From Agrobacterium pusense (GTDB taxonomy: Bacteria > Pseudomonadota > Alphaproteobacteria > Rhizobiales > Rhizobiaceae), in assembly GCF_900102105.1 (NCBI RefSeq), contig NZ_FNBB01000003.1:372001-436000 (forward strand): 64,000 nt of DNA, in the 5' to 3' direction. The notes below the pieces were generated by a model that did not search any database, was not told where the DNA came from, and saw only the letters and a list, made by a program, of their open reading frames with translations. The position numbers and the translations under genes are program-made. Of the stretch, positions 44,528 through 56,006 are shown one piece after another (the first letter of the stretch is position 1; each line of letters opens with the position of its first letter).

Positions 44528-46129
44528 TCACATCCTGAATATGCCGAAACGGGTGGGTTCAATGGGTGCGTTGAGCGCGGCGGACAGACCGAGGCCGAGG
44601 ACGAGGCGGGTATCCTTTGGGTCGATGATACCGTCGTCCCAAAGCCGCGCGCTGGCATAATAGGGATGGCCCTCCCGCTCGTATTTTTCGCGGATCGGCT
44701 GCTTGAACGCTTCTTCGCCTTCCTTCGACCAGTGCCGGCCATCAGCTTCGATACCGTCGCGGCGAATCTGTGCCAGAACGGAGGCCGCCTGCTCGCCGCC
44801 CATCACGGAAATGCGGGCATTCGGCCACATCCAGAGGAAGCGGGGCGAATAGGCCCGGCCGCACATGCCATAATTACCGGCCCCGAAGGAGCCGCCGATG
44901 ATGACGGTGAATTTCGGCACCTTGGCGGAGGCGACGGCGGTGACGAGCTTGGCGCCATCCTTGGCAATGCCGCCAGCCTCATAGGCCTTGCCGACCATGA
45001 AGCCGGTGATGTTCTGCAGGAAAACCAGGGGAATGCCGCGCTGGCAGCAGAGCTCGATGAAATGCGCGCCCTTGAGCGCCGATTCCGAAAACAGGATGCC
45101 GTTATTGGCGATGATGCCAACGGGATAGCCATGGATGTGGGCGAAACCACAGACCAGCGTCGTGCCATAAAGCGCCTTGAATTCATCGAATTCGGAACCG
45201 TCCACCAGACGGGCGATGATCTCACGTACCTCGAAGGGTTTGCGCGTATCGGCGGGAACGATGCCGTAAAGCTCGTCTGCCGGATAAAGCGGCTCCAGCG
45301 GTTCGCGAATATCCAACTCCACCTGCTTGCGGCGGTTGAGGGTTGAGACAATCCGCCGGGTCAGCGCCAGCGCGTGGCGGTCGTCATGGGCAAAATGATC
45401 GGTGACGCCGGATTGCCGGGAGTGCACATCCGCACCGCCCAGCTCTTCCGCACTCACCACCTCACCTGTTGCCGCCTTCACCAGCGGCGGGCCGCCAAGG
45501 AAGATCGTGCCCTGGTTTTTGACGATCACGGACTGGTCGCTCATGGCGGGCACATAGGCCCCGCCCGCCGTGCAGCTGCCCATCACCACCGCGATCTGCG
45601 CAATTCCGGCGGCTGACATATTGGCCTGATTGTAGAAGATGCGGCCGAAATGATCGCGGTCGGGAAACACCTCGTCCTGATTGGGCAGGTTCGCGCCGCC
45701 TGAATCCACCAGATAGATGCAGGGCAGACGGTTTTCGGCGGCAATCTCCTGCGCGCGCAGGTGTTTCTTCACTGTCAGCGGATAATAGGTGCCGCCCTTT
45801 ACCGTCGCATCATTGGCGACGATCACACATTCGCGGCCCGAGACCCGGCCGATGCCGGTGACGATGCCAGCTGCGGGCACGGGTTCGTCATAGACCTCGT
45901 GTGCTGCAAATTGCGAGAATTCGAGGAATGGACTGCCGCGATCGAGAAGTGTCTCGATGCGGTCGCGCGCCAGCAATTTGCCGCGGGAGAGATGCCGTTC
46001 GCGGGCCTTGTCGCCGCCGCCTCTGGAGATTTTTTCGACGTGTTGGCGCAGGTCAGCCACCAGACCCGACATGAACTCGACATTGGCAGCGAAGGCGGGA
46101 TCGCGGTTCAGACTGGACGTAAGCTTCAT
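44528..46129 (-). CDS. liuB: Methylcrotonyl-CoA carboxylase carboxyltransferase beta subunit LiuB
   Basis: The 533-residue carboxyltransferase has the expected [21 protein letters not shown]-terminus, [56 protein letters not shown] and [20 protein letters not shown] with [16 protein letters not shown]. It transfers carboxyl from biotin on LiuD to methylcrotonyl-CoA. It starts nine bases after the liuA stop and ends seven bases before liuD. The length and the GLGAALNA-type ending are normal for the family. Confidence 0.95.
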   Translation of the reverse strand: MKLTSSLNRDPAFAANVEFMSGLVADLRQHVEKISRGGGDKARERHLSRGKLLARDRIETLLDRGSPFLEFSQFAAHEVYDEPVPAAGIVTGIGRVSGRECVIVANDATVKGGTYYPLTVKKHLRAQEIAAENRLPCIYLVDSGGANLPNQDEVFPDRDHFGRIFYNQANMSAAGIAQIAVVMGSCTAGGAYVPAMSDQSVIVKNQGTIFLGGPPLVKAATGEVVSAEELGGADVHSRQSGVTDHFAHDDRHALALTRRIVSTLNRRKQVELDIREPLEPLYPADELYGIVPADTRKPFEVREIIARLVDGSEFDEFKALYGTTLVCGFAHIHGYPVGIIANNGILFSESALKGAHFIELCCQRGIPLVFLQNITGFMVGKAYEAGGIAKDGAKLVTAVASAKVPKFTVIIGGSFGAGNYGMCGRAYSPRFLWMWPNARISVMGGEQAASVLAQIRRDGIEADGRHWSKEGEEAFKQPIREKYEREGHPYYASARLWDDGIIDPKDTRLVLGLGLSAALNAPIEPTRFGIFRM

Positions 46130-46138
46130 CGCGTGTCC

Positions 46139-47311
46139 TCACCCGTTGCCCTTGACCAACTCGCGGCCGATCAGCATCCGGCGGATTTCGCTGGTGCCAG
46201 CGCCGATTTCGTAAAGCTTGGCATCGCGTAGCAGCCGCCCGGCCGGACTGTCATTCACGTAACCGGAGCCGCCGAGAAGCTGGATTGCATCCAGCGCCAC
46301 CTGCGTCGCCCGCTCGGCGGCGAAGAGGATAGCCCCTGCCGCATCCTGCCTCGTGATGCGGCCATTGTCGCAGGCCCGGGCCACGGAATAGACATAAGCG
46401 CGCGATGCGTTCATCGCCGAATAGATATCCGCGAGCTTACCCTGCACGAGCTGGAATTCACCGATCGGTTTGCCGAATTGCTTGCGCTCGCGGGCATAAG
46501 GCAGCACAAGGTCGATTGCCGCCTGCATGATACCTACGGGGCCGGCGGCCAGCACGGCGCGCTCGTAATCCAGCCCGCTCATCAGCACCGCCACGCCGTC
46601 ATTCAACCGCCCGAGGATGTTTTCCTCCGGCACCTCGCAATCCTCGAACACGAGTTCCGAGGTGGGGGAACCGCGCATGCCGAGCTTGTCGAGTTTCTGG
46701 GCCGGACGAAACCCTTTGAAGCCTTTTTCAATGAGGAAGGCGGTGATGCCGCGAGGGCCGGCGGACATGTCGGTCTTGGCGTAAACGACCAGCGTATCGG
46801 CCTCGTGGCCGTTGGTGATCCACATTTTCGCACCGTTCAGCACATAGCGGTCGCCCCTGCGTTCCGCCTTCAGCCGCATCGAGACGACATCCGAGCCGGC
46901 CTCCGTCTCGCTCATGGCAAGCGAACCGACATGCTCGCCAGAGACGAGTTTCGGCAGATATCTGTGCTTCTGCTCTTGCGTGCCCCAGCGATGGATCTGG
47001 TTGATACAGAGGTTGGAATGGGCGCCGTAGGAAAGGCCAATGGAGGCGGAAGCCCGGCTTATTTCCTCCATCGCCACGCAATGAGCGAGATAGCCCATGT
47101 CGGCACCGCCGAATTCTTCCGAAACAGTAATGCCGTGCAGGCCAAGCTCGCCCATTTGTGGCCAGAGCTGACGCGGGAAGCGGTCGTCCCTGTCGATCTC
47201 CGCCGCCAGCGGGACGATTTTATCATCTGCGAATGCACTTGCGCTGTCGCGCAATGCTGCGATTTCCGGGCCGAGATCGGCATCGAAAATGGCGGCGAGG
47301 TTCAAACTCAT
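46139..47311 (-). CDS. liuA: Isovaleryl-CoA dehydrogenase LiuA
   Basis: The 390-residue flavoprotein is an acyl-CoA dehydrogenase: [63 protein letters not shown]-type [18 protein letters not shown] and the C-terminal [20 protein letters not shown] followed by [18 protein letters not shown]. The SYGAHSNLC segment and cluster position mark isovaleryl-CoA dehydrogenase, whose catalytic Glu lies at an unusual position. It oxidises isovaleryl-CoA to 3-methylcrotonyl-CoA, passing electrons to ETF. It is the first gene of the liu operon, 74 bp after the Lrp-type regulator. Confidence 0.94.
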   Translation of the reverse strand: MSLNLAAIFDADLGPEIAALRDSASAFADDKIVPLAAEIDRDDRFPRQLWPQMGELGLHGITVSEEFGGADMGYLAHCVAMEEISRASASIGLSYGAHSNLCINQIHRWGTQEQKHRYLPKLVSGEHVGSLAMSETEAGSDVVSMRLKAERRGDRYVLNGAKMWITNGHEADTLVVYAKTDMSAGPRGITAFLIEKGFKGFRPAQKLDKLGMRGSPTSELVFEDCEVPEENILGRLNDGVAVLMSGLDYERAVLAAGPVGIMQAAIDLVLPYARERKQFGKPIGEFQLVQGKLADIYSAMNASRAYVYSVARACDNGRITRQDAAGAILFAAERATQVALDAIQLLGGSGYVNDSPAGRLLRDAKLYEIGAGTSEIRRMLIGRELVKGNG

Positions 47312-47385
47312 CGCGTCTCCTCCTCCGGACGGCAGGCCGTCCCTTTGTCAGCAGCCGGCACCTCCTCCGCGCCGGCAGCCCTTGT

Positions 47386-47859
47386 TTACGGCGTGTCACC
47401 CCCGGTGAAGGCGGCGGAACGGCGCACGAATGTCTTGATGGCAAAGTTAGACTGGATGCGCGACACGCCGGGAACCGTGGTCAGGAAATCCAGCAGCTGC
47501 TGGTAATGCGGCAGATCCCGCACCATGGCGTGGATCAGATAATCGGAACTGCCGCTCGTCTGGTAACCACCCACCACCTCGGGAATGGAGGCCACATGAT
47601 GTTCGAATGTCGTCAGCGCTTCCTTGATCTGCCGCTCCAGCGTGACGGAGATGAAGACACCCATATTGCCGAGCAGCCGGTTCTCGTCAAACACGGCGGT
47701 ATAGCCGCGAATGATCCCTTCCTCTTCGAGCTTGCGCACGCGGCGCAACGTTGGCGTGAAGGAAAGGCCTATCCGAGCCGCAAGATCCCGCCAGCTGACC
47801 CGCCCGTCATCGCCGAGAACATGCAGAATCTTCTGGTCGAAACTGTCGAGCTCAATCAT
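47386..47859 (-). CDS. Lrp/AsnC-family regulator of branched-chain amino-acid catabolism (BkdR-like)
   Basis: The 157-residue protein has an N-terminal winged helix (DSFDQKILHVLGDDGRVSWR then LAARIGLSFTPTLRRVRKLE) and a C-terminal RAM ligand domain (YQTSGSSDYLIHAMVRDLPH). Lrp-type proteins form octamers and respond to amino acids. It sits between liuA (same strand, 74 bp downstream) and the divergent bkd operon, so it probably controls both, as BkdR does in other proteobacteria. The divergent 300-bp region is AT-rich with TTTG/CAAA-type repeats suited to Lrp binding. The target assignment is inference. Confidence 0.88.
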   Translation of the reverse strand: MIELDSFDQKILHVLGDDGRVSWRDLAARIGLSFTPTLRRVRKLEEEGIIRGYTAVFDENRLLGNMGVFISVTLERQIKEALTTFEHHVASIPEVVGGYQTSGSSDYLIHAMVRDLPHYQQLLDFLTTVPGVSRIQSNFAIKTFVRRSAAFTGGDTP

Positions 47860-48040
47860 GGATCATTTGCTCTATGATATGACTATTTGTTGGATCAAAG
47901 ATATCGCCAATCAAAAAACTGTCAATCAAAATAGCTTTGAAATGAATTCGAGATAGTGATAGCGTTCACGTCAGTCGCGGTCTGGAGGAGATTTGCGGCG
48001 GGCCGGTTCCTCACGTCAGGGCTGGCCAAGGGAGGTGAAT
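47860..48040. promoter_or_regulatory. Divergent Lrp-type/bkd promoter region
   Basis: The first 100 bp are AT-rich for this genome and contain related segments (GTTGGATCAAAGAT, CCAATCAAAAAAC, GTCAATCAAAAT) that could be Lrp-type binding sites phased along the helix. The remaining bases become GC-rich. I could not settle on -35/-10 boxes with confidence. Confidence 0.4.
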
Positions 48041-48161
48041 TTGGCTGTGCATGACCCTGTCGTGATCGATGGGGCCGCCCGTGCTTTCAAGGGCAGCCCT
48101 CGCGACCAATTCCAGCTGGCGACGCGCCTGATACGCTTCTGCTTTTTGGCGGGAGGCGGCG

Positions 48162-48175
<14 letters not shown>
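48041..48175 (+). CDS. Possible 44-residue leader peptide overlapping the acyl-CoA dehydrogenase start
   Basis: A short frame begins at TTG 48041 four bases after an excellent ribosome site (AAGGGAGGTGAAT) and ends at TGA 48173-48175, overlapping the first five codons of the acyl-CoA dehydrogenase. The peptide begins [20 protein letters not shown] and ends [12 protein letters not shown] recognise no family. It could be a translated leader that couples translation to the downstream gene, a remnant of a lost gene, or chance. The strong ribosome site with no other start nearby is the only real support. Confidence 0.35.
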
Positions 48176-50572
<2,397 letters not shown>

Positions 50573-50575
50573 GAC

Positions 50576-51589
50576 ATGGCAAGAATGACGATGATTGAAG
50601 CCGTCCGCAGCGCCATGGATGTATCCATGGAACGCAGCGACGATGTCGTGGTTTTTGGTGAGGATGTGGGTTATTTCGGCGGCGTTTTCCGCGCCACGCA
50701 GGGGCTGCAGCAGAAATACGGTAAAACCCGCTGTTTCGATGCGCCGATCAGCGAATCCGGCATTGTCGGCACCGCCATCGGCATGGCCGCTTATGGATTG
50801 CGGCCCTGTGTCGAAATCCAGTTCGCCGATTACATGTATCCCGCCTATGACCAGATCACCCAGGAGGCAGCGCGTATCCGTTACCGCTCAAACGGGGACT
50901 TTACCTGCCCGATCGTTCTTCGCATGCCGACCGGCGGCGGCATTTTCGGAGGCCAGACGCATAGCCAGAGCCCGGAGGCGCTTTTCACCCATGTCTGCGG
51001 GCTGAAAGTGGTGGTTCCTTCCAATCCTTACGACGCCAAGGGGCTACTGATAGCGTCCATCGAAGATCCCGACCCCGTAATGTTTCTGGAGCCGAAGCGG
51101 CTTTATAACGGCCCGTTTGACGGTCACCATGACCGACCCGTAACGCCATGGTCCAAACACGAGAAGGGGGAGGTGCCGGAAGGGCACTACACCATTCCCA
51201 TCGGCAAGGCCGAAATCCGCCGCCCCGGAAACGATGTCACGGTCATCGCTTATGGCACCATGGTGCATGTGGCGCTGGCAGCGGCGGAAGAGACGGGGGT
51301 GGACGCCGAGATCATTGATCTGCGCAGCCTGCTGCCGCTCGACCTCGATACCGTCGTGAAGTCGGTTTCCAAGACCGGCCGCTGCGTCATGGTGCATGAG
51401 GCGACGTTGACCTCCGGCTTCGGGGCAGAAGTCGTCTCCCTGGTGCAGGAACATTGTTTTTATCACCTTGAGGCTCCCGTCGTGCGCGTCGCAGGTTGGG
51501 ATACGCCTTATCCCCATGCGCAGGAGTGGGACTATTTTCCGGGGCCAGCCCGCGTCGGGCGGGCTCTTGTCGAAGTCATGGAGGCCTGA
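50576..51589 (+). CDS. bkdA2: Branched-chain 2-oxoacid dehydrogenase E1 beta subunit
   Basis: The 337-residue subunit shows MTMIEAVRSAMDVSMERSDD, VVVFGEDVGYFGGVFRATQG, DAPISESGIVGTAIGMAAYG, RMPTGGGIFGGQTHSQSPEA and a C-terminal transketolase-type domain (DAEIIDLRSLLPLDLDTVVK). It completes the alpha2-beta2 E1 enzyme. The ATG lies three bases after the bkdA1 stop, and bkdB starts two bases after its own stop, so the operon is tightly packed. Confidence 0.95.
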   Translation: MARMTMIEAVRSAMDVSMERSDDVVVFGEDVGYFGGVFRATQGLQQKYGKTRCFDAPISESGIVGTAIGMAAYGLRPCVEIQFADYMYPAYDQITQEAARIRYRSNGDFTCPIVLRMPTGGGIFGGQTHSQSPEALFTHVCGLKVVVPSNPYDAKGLLIASIEDPDPVMFLEPKRLYNGPFDGHHDRPVTPWSKHEKGEVPEGHYTIPIGKAEIRRPGNDVTVIAYGTMVHVALAAAEETGVDAEIIDLRSLLPLDLDTVVKSVSKTGRCVMVHEATLTSGFGAEVVSLVQEHCFYHLEAPVVRVAGWDTPYPHAQEWDYFPGPARVGRALVEVMEA

Positions 51590-51591
51590 TC

Positions 51592-52869
51592 ATGGCAGAA
51601 TTTATTCTAACCATGCCCGATGTCGGTGAAGGTGTGGCGGAAGCCGAACTCGTGGAATGGAACGTCAAACCGGGCGATCTTGTCCACGAGGACATGGTGC
51701 TGGCCGCGGTGATGACCGACAAGGCGACGGTGGAAATCCCTTCGCCGGTGGCGGGCGTCGTCACCTGGCTCGCGGTAACGGTGGGAAATACGGTGCCGGT
51801 GAAAGCACCGCTCCTGCGCATCGAAACCGATGTCGCTGCCGTCGCTGCCAATGGTAGCGCGCCGGAAGGGGAGGCGCCGACCCGCATGACGGAAGAGGAA
51901 GCGCCCGCCGACATGACGGACACGCCGCCACCCGTTGAGACCCAGCCGGTGCCACGCGAAGCCGGGGAAGCCAACACGGCGCCTGCGGTCGAACTGCACC
52001 ATAAGCCGTTGGCATCTCCGGCCGTTCGCCAGCGTGCTGACGATCTCGATATCGATCTTGTACAGGTCAAGGGAACGGGTCCCGACGGGCATATTACCCA
52101 TGCCGATCTCGACGCGTTCTTAACCGTGCGGGGGCGGCCGGAGCGCACTGAACCGATGGCACCCCACGATAGCGCTGTCGAAGAGGTGAAGCTGACCGGG
52201 CTCAGGCGCAAGATTGCCGAGAAGATGGTGCTTTCCGCCTCCCGCATTCCCCACATCACCTATGTCGAAGAAGTCGACGTGACCGATCTGGAAGATCTGC
52301 GCGCTACGATGAACGGCAAACGCCGCTCCGGGCAGCCGAAACTGACGGTCCTGCCATTTTTGATGCGCGCGCTTGTCAAAGCCGTTGCCGATCATCCTGG
52401 TATGAATGCGATTTTCGACGATGAAAAAGGTGTCGTCAGCCACTACGAGGCGGTTCATATCGGCATTGCCACGCAGACACCGTCAGGCCTCACCGTTCCG
52501 GTTGTGCGCCACGCGGAAGCGCTCGGCCTTTGGGAGTGCGCAGACGAGGTCGCACGCGTTGCCGAAGCCGCTCGCACCGGGACGGCGCATCGGGAAGAAC
52601 TGATGGGCTCCACCATCACCATCAGCTCGCTTGGGGCGTTGGGTGGTGTCGTTTCGACGCCCATCATCAATTACCCCGAAGTGGCGATAATCGGCGTCAA
52701 CAAGATCATGACGCGGCCGGTCTGGGACGGAATTCGCTTTGTGCCGCGCAGGATGATGAACCTGTCTTCGAGCTTCGATCATCGTGTCGTGGACGGCTGG
52801 GATGCGGCAGTCTTCATACAGGCCGTCAAGGCGCTTCTGGAAAAGCCGGCGCTTATTTTCATCGATTGA
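51592..52869 (+). CDS. bkdB: Branched-chain 2-oxoacid dehydrogenase E2 (dihydrolipoyl acyltransferase)
   Basis: The 425-residue protein has one N-terminal lipoyl domain (FILTMPDVGEGVAEAELVEW, lipoyl Lys in VMTDKATVEIPSPV at about residue 44), a Pro/Ala/Glu-rich linker, a peripheral-subunit-binding domain (SPAVRQRADDLDIDLVQVKG) and the catalytic core ending in SSSFDHRVVDGWDAAVFIQA with the active His. It transfers acyl groups from E1 to CoA. The E3 gene (lpd) normally found next is absent here: a palindromic repeat and gpmI follow, so E3 must be supplied from another locus. Confidence 0.95.
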   Translation: MAEFILTMPDVGEGVAEAELVEWNVKPGDLVHEDMVLAAVMTDKATVEIPSPVAGVVTWLAVTVGNTVPVKAPLLRIETDVAAVAANGSAPEGEAPTRMTEEEAPADMTDTPPPVETQPVPREAGEANTAPAVELHHKPLASPAVRQRADDLDIDLVQVKGTGPDGHITHADLDAFLTVRGRPERTEPMAPHDSAVEEVKLTGLRRKIAEKMVLSASRIPHITYVEEVDVTDLEDLRATMNGKRRSGQPKLTVLPFLMRALVKAVADHPGMNAIFDDEKGVVSHYEAVHIGIATQTPSGLTVPVVRHAEALGLWECADEVARVAEAARTGTAHREELMGSTITISSLGALGGVVSTPIINYPEVAIIGVNKIMTRPVWDGIRFVPRRMMNLSSSFDHRVVDGWDAAVFIQAVKALLEKPALIFID

Positions 52870-53220
52870 AGGCGATCCGTGCTCCCTCCTCCCTCCTCCC
52901 TGTGCTCGTAAAAGGGACCCAGCCAGCCCAAGTCTTTGGGCTGAAAGGACTCGTCCCGTCGCGCAGACGCGCGCCGGCTGGATTCCTGTGACGAGCACAG
53001 GGATGAGGGCGTATGCGTGTCATGACCGCATTTCTTAGCCCGCGTTTTCATCCTTCACGGAACTGTTTCGCTATCGGTATAGGCTTGCGTTCGTCATCTT
53101 CGGGTATAGAAGAGAAGAACGAGAAGCATGTTTTCTCATCACGATCACAGTCGCGGACGAGGGCGCTCCGGTGCCCGGCGGTCCGCTCTCCGCCGGCAAC
53201 AGAACGAAAAAGGTCCTCCC
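52870..53220. repeat. Intergenic region with mosaic inverted repeat between bkdB and gpmI
   Basis: CCCTGTGCTCGT (52898-52909) is the exact reverse complement of ACGAGCACAGGG (52991-53002), and a smaller stem AGCCCAA/TTGGGCT (52925-52942) lies inside. The phrase ATTCCTGTGACGAGCACAGG resembles dispersed repeats of Agrobacterium-type genomes. The remaining 200 bp before gpmI hold no gene that I can support; an in-frame upstream extension of gpmI from 53128 has no ribosome site. Confidence 0.65.
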
Positions 53221-54738
53221 ATGCAAACTCCCAAGCCCGTTGTCCTGACTATTCTCGATGGCTGGGGGCTGAGTGAGGATACATCCAGCAACGCGCCTGT
53301 TCTGGCGAACACGCCCACCATGGACCGGCTTTTCGCCACCTGCCCGAATGCGAGGCTCACCACGTTTGGTCCTAAGGTGGGGCTGCCTACCGGACAAATG
53401 GGCAATTCCGAAGTCGGTCATACCAATATCGGTGCGGGCCGCATCGTCGCCATGGATCTCGGCCAGATCGATCTTGCAATCGAGGATGGCAGCTTTTTCC
53501 GCAATGCGGCGATGCTTGATTTCGCCGCCAAGGTGAAGGCCGCAGGCGGTGTGGCGCATCTGATGTGCGTCGTTTCCGATGGTGGCGTTCATGGCCATAT
53601 CCTCCACGGCCAGGCGGCGGTGAAGCTGATGGTCAGCCACGGCCTGAAGGTCGTGGTGCATGCCATCACCGATGGTCGTGACGTCGCGCCGCAATCCGCT
53701 GAAGATTTTGTGGCTGCGCTTGTGGCAAGCCTGCCGGAAGGCGCCAGCATCGGCACCGTGATCGGCCGTTATTATGCGATGGACCGCGACAACCGCTGGG
53801 AGCGTGTCGAAAAGGCCTATGACGCGATGGTCCTGGCCAAAGGCGAGCACGCCCGGGATGCGGTGAGCGCCGTTGCACAGAGCTACGCGAATAAAGTCAC
53901 GGACGAGTTCATCCTGCCGACCGTGATCGACGGTTACGAAGGCTTCAAGGCCGGCGATGGCCTGTTCTGCCTGAACTTCCGTGCTGACCGCGCGCGTGAA
54001 ATCCTGCTTGCCATCGGTGCCGATGATTTCGACGGTTTTGCGCGCGAAAAGCCAGTGCTCTCGGCGCTGCTTGGCATGGTGGAATATTCTACCCGGCACA
54101 ATGATTTCATGGCCACGGCTTACCCGAAGCGCGATATCGTCAACACGCTTGGCGCCTGGGTGGCGAAGCAGGGACTTACGCAGTTCCGCCTCGCCGAAAC
54201 GGAAAAATATCCGCATGTGACGTTCTTCCTGAACGGCGGCAAGGAAGAGCCGGAAGTCGGTGAAGATCGCTTCATGCCGAAATCCCCGAAGGTCGCGACC
54301 TACGACCTGCAGCCGGAAATGAGCGCGCCCGAGGTAACGGAAAAATTTGTCGAGGCGATCGGCAAGGGTTACGATCTCATCGTCACCAATTACGCCAACC
54401 CTGATATGGTCGGCCATACCGGTGATCTGCAGGCCGCAATCAAGGCCTGTGAAGCCGTGGATCGTGGCCTCGGTGCGGTGGTTGCCGCACTCGAAAAAGT
54501 GGGAGGCGCAATGCTTGTGATTGCCGACCACGGCAATTGCGAAACCATGGTCGACGCGGTGACCGGCGGCCCGCATACGGCGCACACCACAAATCCGGTT
54601 CCGGTGATCCTTTTCGGTGGCCCTGAAGGTGCGAAGCTGCATGACGGTATTCTCGCCGATGTCGCGCCCACCCTGCTGCAGCTGATGAATGTGCCCTTGC
54701 CGCCGGAAATGACGGGCAAGAGCCTGATCGACCTTTAA
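53221..54738 (+). CDS. gpmI: 2,3-bisphosphoglycerate-independent phosphoglycerate mutase GpmI
   Basis: The 505-residue enzyme interconverts 3- and 2-phosphoglycerate in glycolysis and gluconeogenesis using two Mn ions. It has the metal-site VVLTILDGWGLSEDTSSNAP, the phosphoserine loop TGQMGNSEVGHTNIGAGRIV with Ser63, DGRDVAPQSAEDFV, NFRADRAREI and the C-terminal metal motifs NYANPDMVGHTGD and VIADHGNCETM. I chose the ATG at 53221 (MQTPKPVVLTILDGW); upstream in-frame sequence to 53128 is Arg-rich and unlike the family. Confidence 0.97.
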   Translation: MQTPKPVVLTILDGWGLSEDTSSNAPVLANTPTMDRLFATCPNARLTTFGPKVGLPTGQMGNSEVGHTNIGAGRIVAMDLGQIDLAIEDGSFFRNAAMLDFAAKVKAAGGVAHLMCVVSDGGVHGHILHGQAAVKLMVSHGLKVVVHAITDGRDVAPQSAEDFVAALVASLPEGASIGTVIGRYYAMDRDNRWERVEKAYDAMVLAKGEHARDAVSAVAQSYANKVTDEFILPTVIDGYEGFKAGDGLFCLNFRADRAREILLAIGADDFDGFAREKPVLSALLGMVEYSTRHNDFMATAYPKRDIVNTLGAWVAKQGLTQFRLAETEKYPHVTFFLNGGKEEPEVGEDRFMPKSPKVATYDLQPEMSAPEVTEKFVEAIGKGYDLIVTNYANPDMVGHTGDLQAAIKACEAVDRGLGAVVAALEKVGGAMLVIADHGNCETMVDAVTGGPHTAHTTNPVPVILFGGPEGAKLHDGILADVAPTLLQLMNVPLPPEMTGKSLIDL

Positions 54739-54747
54739 TCATACGTC

Positions 54748-54780
54748 GTCGCGCGGCAGCATTTCACCCCCGCGCGACCG
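54748..54780 (+). terminator. Hairpin downstream of gpmI
   Basis: GTCGCGCGG (54748-54756) and CCGCGCGAC (54770-54778) form a 9-bp stem with a 13-nt loop; the following sequence CGTCTGTTTC has only a weak T run. It lies between convergent gpmI and the pmpB gene. Confidence 0.5.
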
Positions 54781-54811
54781 TCTGTTTCAGGTTCCGAACG
54801 AGCGTTTTAAG

Positions 54812-55249
54812 CTATGACTGCTTCGCGTAGAGGCGGTCGTGCGCCAGCATGCCGGCAATCATGGCGCAGACGAAAAGAACGACTGGCATCAGCCCAAGGC
54901 CGACAGCGGAGAGTGCCGGGCCTAGGCAGAAGCCGGCAAGCCCCCAACCGATGCCGAAAATCGCCGAGCCGGTTATCAGCGGCCCGTCGATGCGGGTCTT
55001 TGCTGGAAGGCGGAAATCGTCGGCGAGAACGGGCTTGGCGAGACGTCTGCTGAGCAGCACGCCCGGCGCCGCGACCATAACGGCACCGCCAAGAACGAAC
55101 ATCAGGCTCGGGTCCCAATGGCCGCTTGCGATGTCGAGAAAGCCGGAAACACGCGCCGGATCGACCATGCCCGACAGCGAAAGGCCGAATCCGAACAACG
55201 CTCCTGCAAGCAATGCAAGTGCAATACGCGCTACGGCCGGATTTTTCAT
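54812..55249 (-). CDS. YeeE/YedE-type sulfur transport membrane protein, second half (PmpB-like)
   Basis: The 145-residue hydrophobic protein has about four helices and the motifs LAGALFGFGLSLSGMVDPAR, FLDIASGHWDPSLMFVLGGA and ITGSAIFGIGWGLAGFCLGP (with a conserved Cys in GFCLGPAL). It corresponds to one half of a YeeE/YedE (PmpAB) membrane protein proposed to move thiosulfate or other reduced sulfur. It overlaps the preceding half by four bases (ATGA) and is the last gene of the blh-bigR operon. The ATG at 55249 is clear. Confidence 0.85.
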   Translation of the reverse strand: MKNPAVARIALALLAGALFGFGLSLSGMVDPARVSGFLDIASGHWDPSLMFVLGGAVMVAAPGVLLSRRLAKPVLADDFRLPAKTRIDGPLITGSAIFGIGWGLAGFCLGPALSAVGLGLMPVVLFVCAMIAGMLAHDRLYAKQS

Positions 55250-55653
55250 GACAGGGCTCCCGCTATCGTCGCAGTAAAGATGCCGGTGATCAGGAAGGTG
55301 GCGGTTGCGGCGATCGAGCGCCGGGAAAACCGCGCCAGCCCCATGATGCCATGGCCGGAGGTGCAGCCGGAGCCCATGCGTGTGCCAAAACCCACCAGCA
55401 GACCGGCAATCAGGATGAGGGGCCAAGGGGCAGCGACGGTGATTGCGGGCAGCCGGCCGAATGCTGCGGCATGGATATAAGGTCCCGCCAGCAAGCCGGC
55501 GATGAAAGCGAGATCGGCAAGACGCCGCTCCCTGCCAAGAGTTCTGCCGATGATCCCGCTGATACCGGCAATGCGGCCGTTAAAGACAAACAGGAGAACG
55601 CAGGCGAGGCCGAGCAACATGCCGCCGAAAAGAGAAGACCAGTAGGGGCTCAC
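55246..55653 (-). CDS. YeeE/YedE-type sulfur transport membrane protein, first half (PmpA-like)
   Basis: The 135-residue membrane protein shows WSSLFGGMLLGLACVLLFVF, GRIAGISGIIGRTLG and the conserved VGFGTRMGSGCTSGHGIMGL with the Cys of the GSGCTSGHG sulfur-handling motif. Together with PmpB it makes a complete YeeE-like channel. The GTG start overlaps the bigR stop (GTGA). In Agrobacterium and Xylella such genes share the operon with Blh and BigR and help expel toxic sulfur compounds. Confidence 0.87.
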   Translation of the reverse strand: MSPYWSSLFGGMLLGLACVLLFVFNGRIAGISGIIGRTLGRERRLADLAFIAGLLAGPYIHAAAFGRLPAITVAAPWPLILIAGLLVGFGTRMGSGCTSGHGIMGLARFSRRSIAATATFLITGIFTATIAGALS

Positions 55654-56006
55654 GCGGTCTCCTCCTCCGGCGCGCAGAATATGGTGTAAAGCGCCTCGAT
55701 AAGCTGCGCCGCTTTCGCTTCGCTCAGCTGGTAGAAAATTTGCTTGGCGTCACGCCGGGTTTCAACCACACCGGCTTCCCGCAGGACGCCCAGCTGCTGG
55801 GAGAGTGTAGGCTGGCGAATATCCAGCCTGGCTTCCAGCTCTCCCACGGAGAATTCTCCCTGCGCCAGCGTGCAGGCCAGCATCAGCCGCGCAGGGTGGG
55901 CAAGGGTCTTCAAAAGCAGCGCGACTTCCACGGCCCGTTCCTCCATGGCGGGAAGGGGAATGTCAGGAGTATGAAGGGGCTTTCCGGGCGTCTTTCCCTT
56001 TACCAC
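55650..56006 (-). CDS. bigR: Sulfide-responsive ArsR-family repressor BigR
   Basis: The 118-residue ArsR/SmtB regulator has the winged helix LDIRQPTLSQQLGVLREAGV and two cysteines, Cys45 in LMLACTLAQG and Cys111 in YTIFCAPEEE. These match the redox pair of BigR/SqrR that forms a di- or polysulfide bond in response to hydrogen sulfide and releases DNA. I used the GTG at 56006, which overlaps the blh stop and has GGAGGG six bases upstream; the internal ATG at 55946 lacks a ribosome site. It is expected to repress its own operon. Confidence 0.92.
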   Translation of the reverse strand: MVKGKTPGKPLHTPDIPLPAMEERAVEVALLLKTLAHPARLMLACTLAQGEFSVGELEARLDIRQPTLSQQLGVLREAGVVETRRDAKQIFYQLSEAKAAQLIEALYTIFCAPEEETA

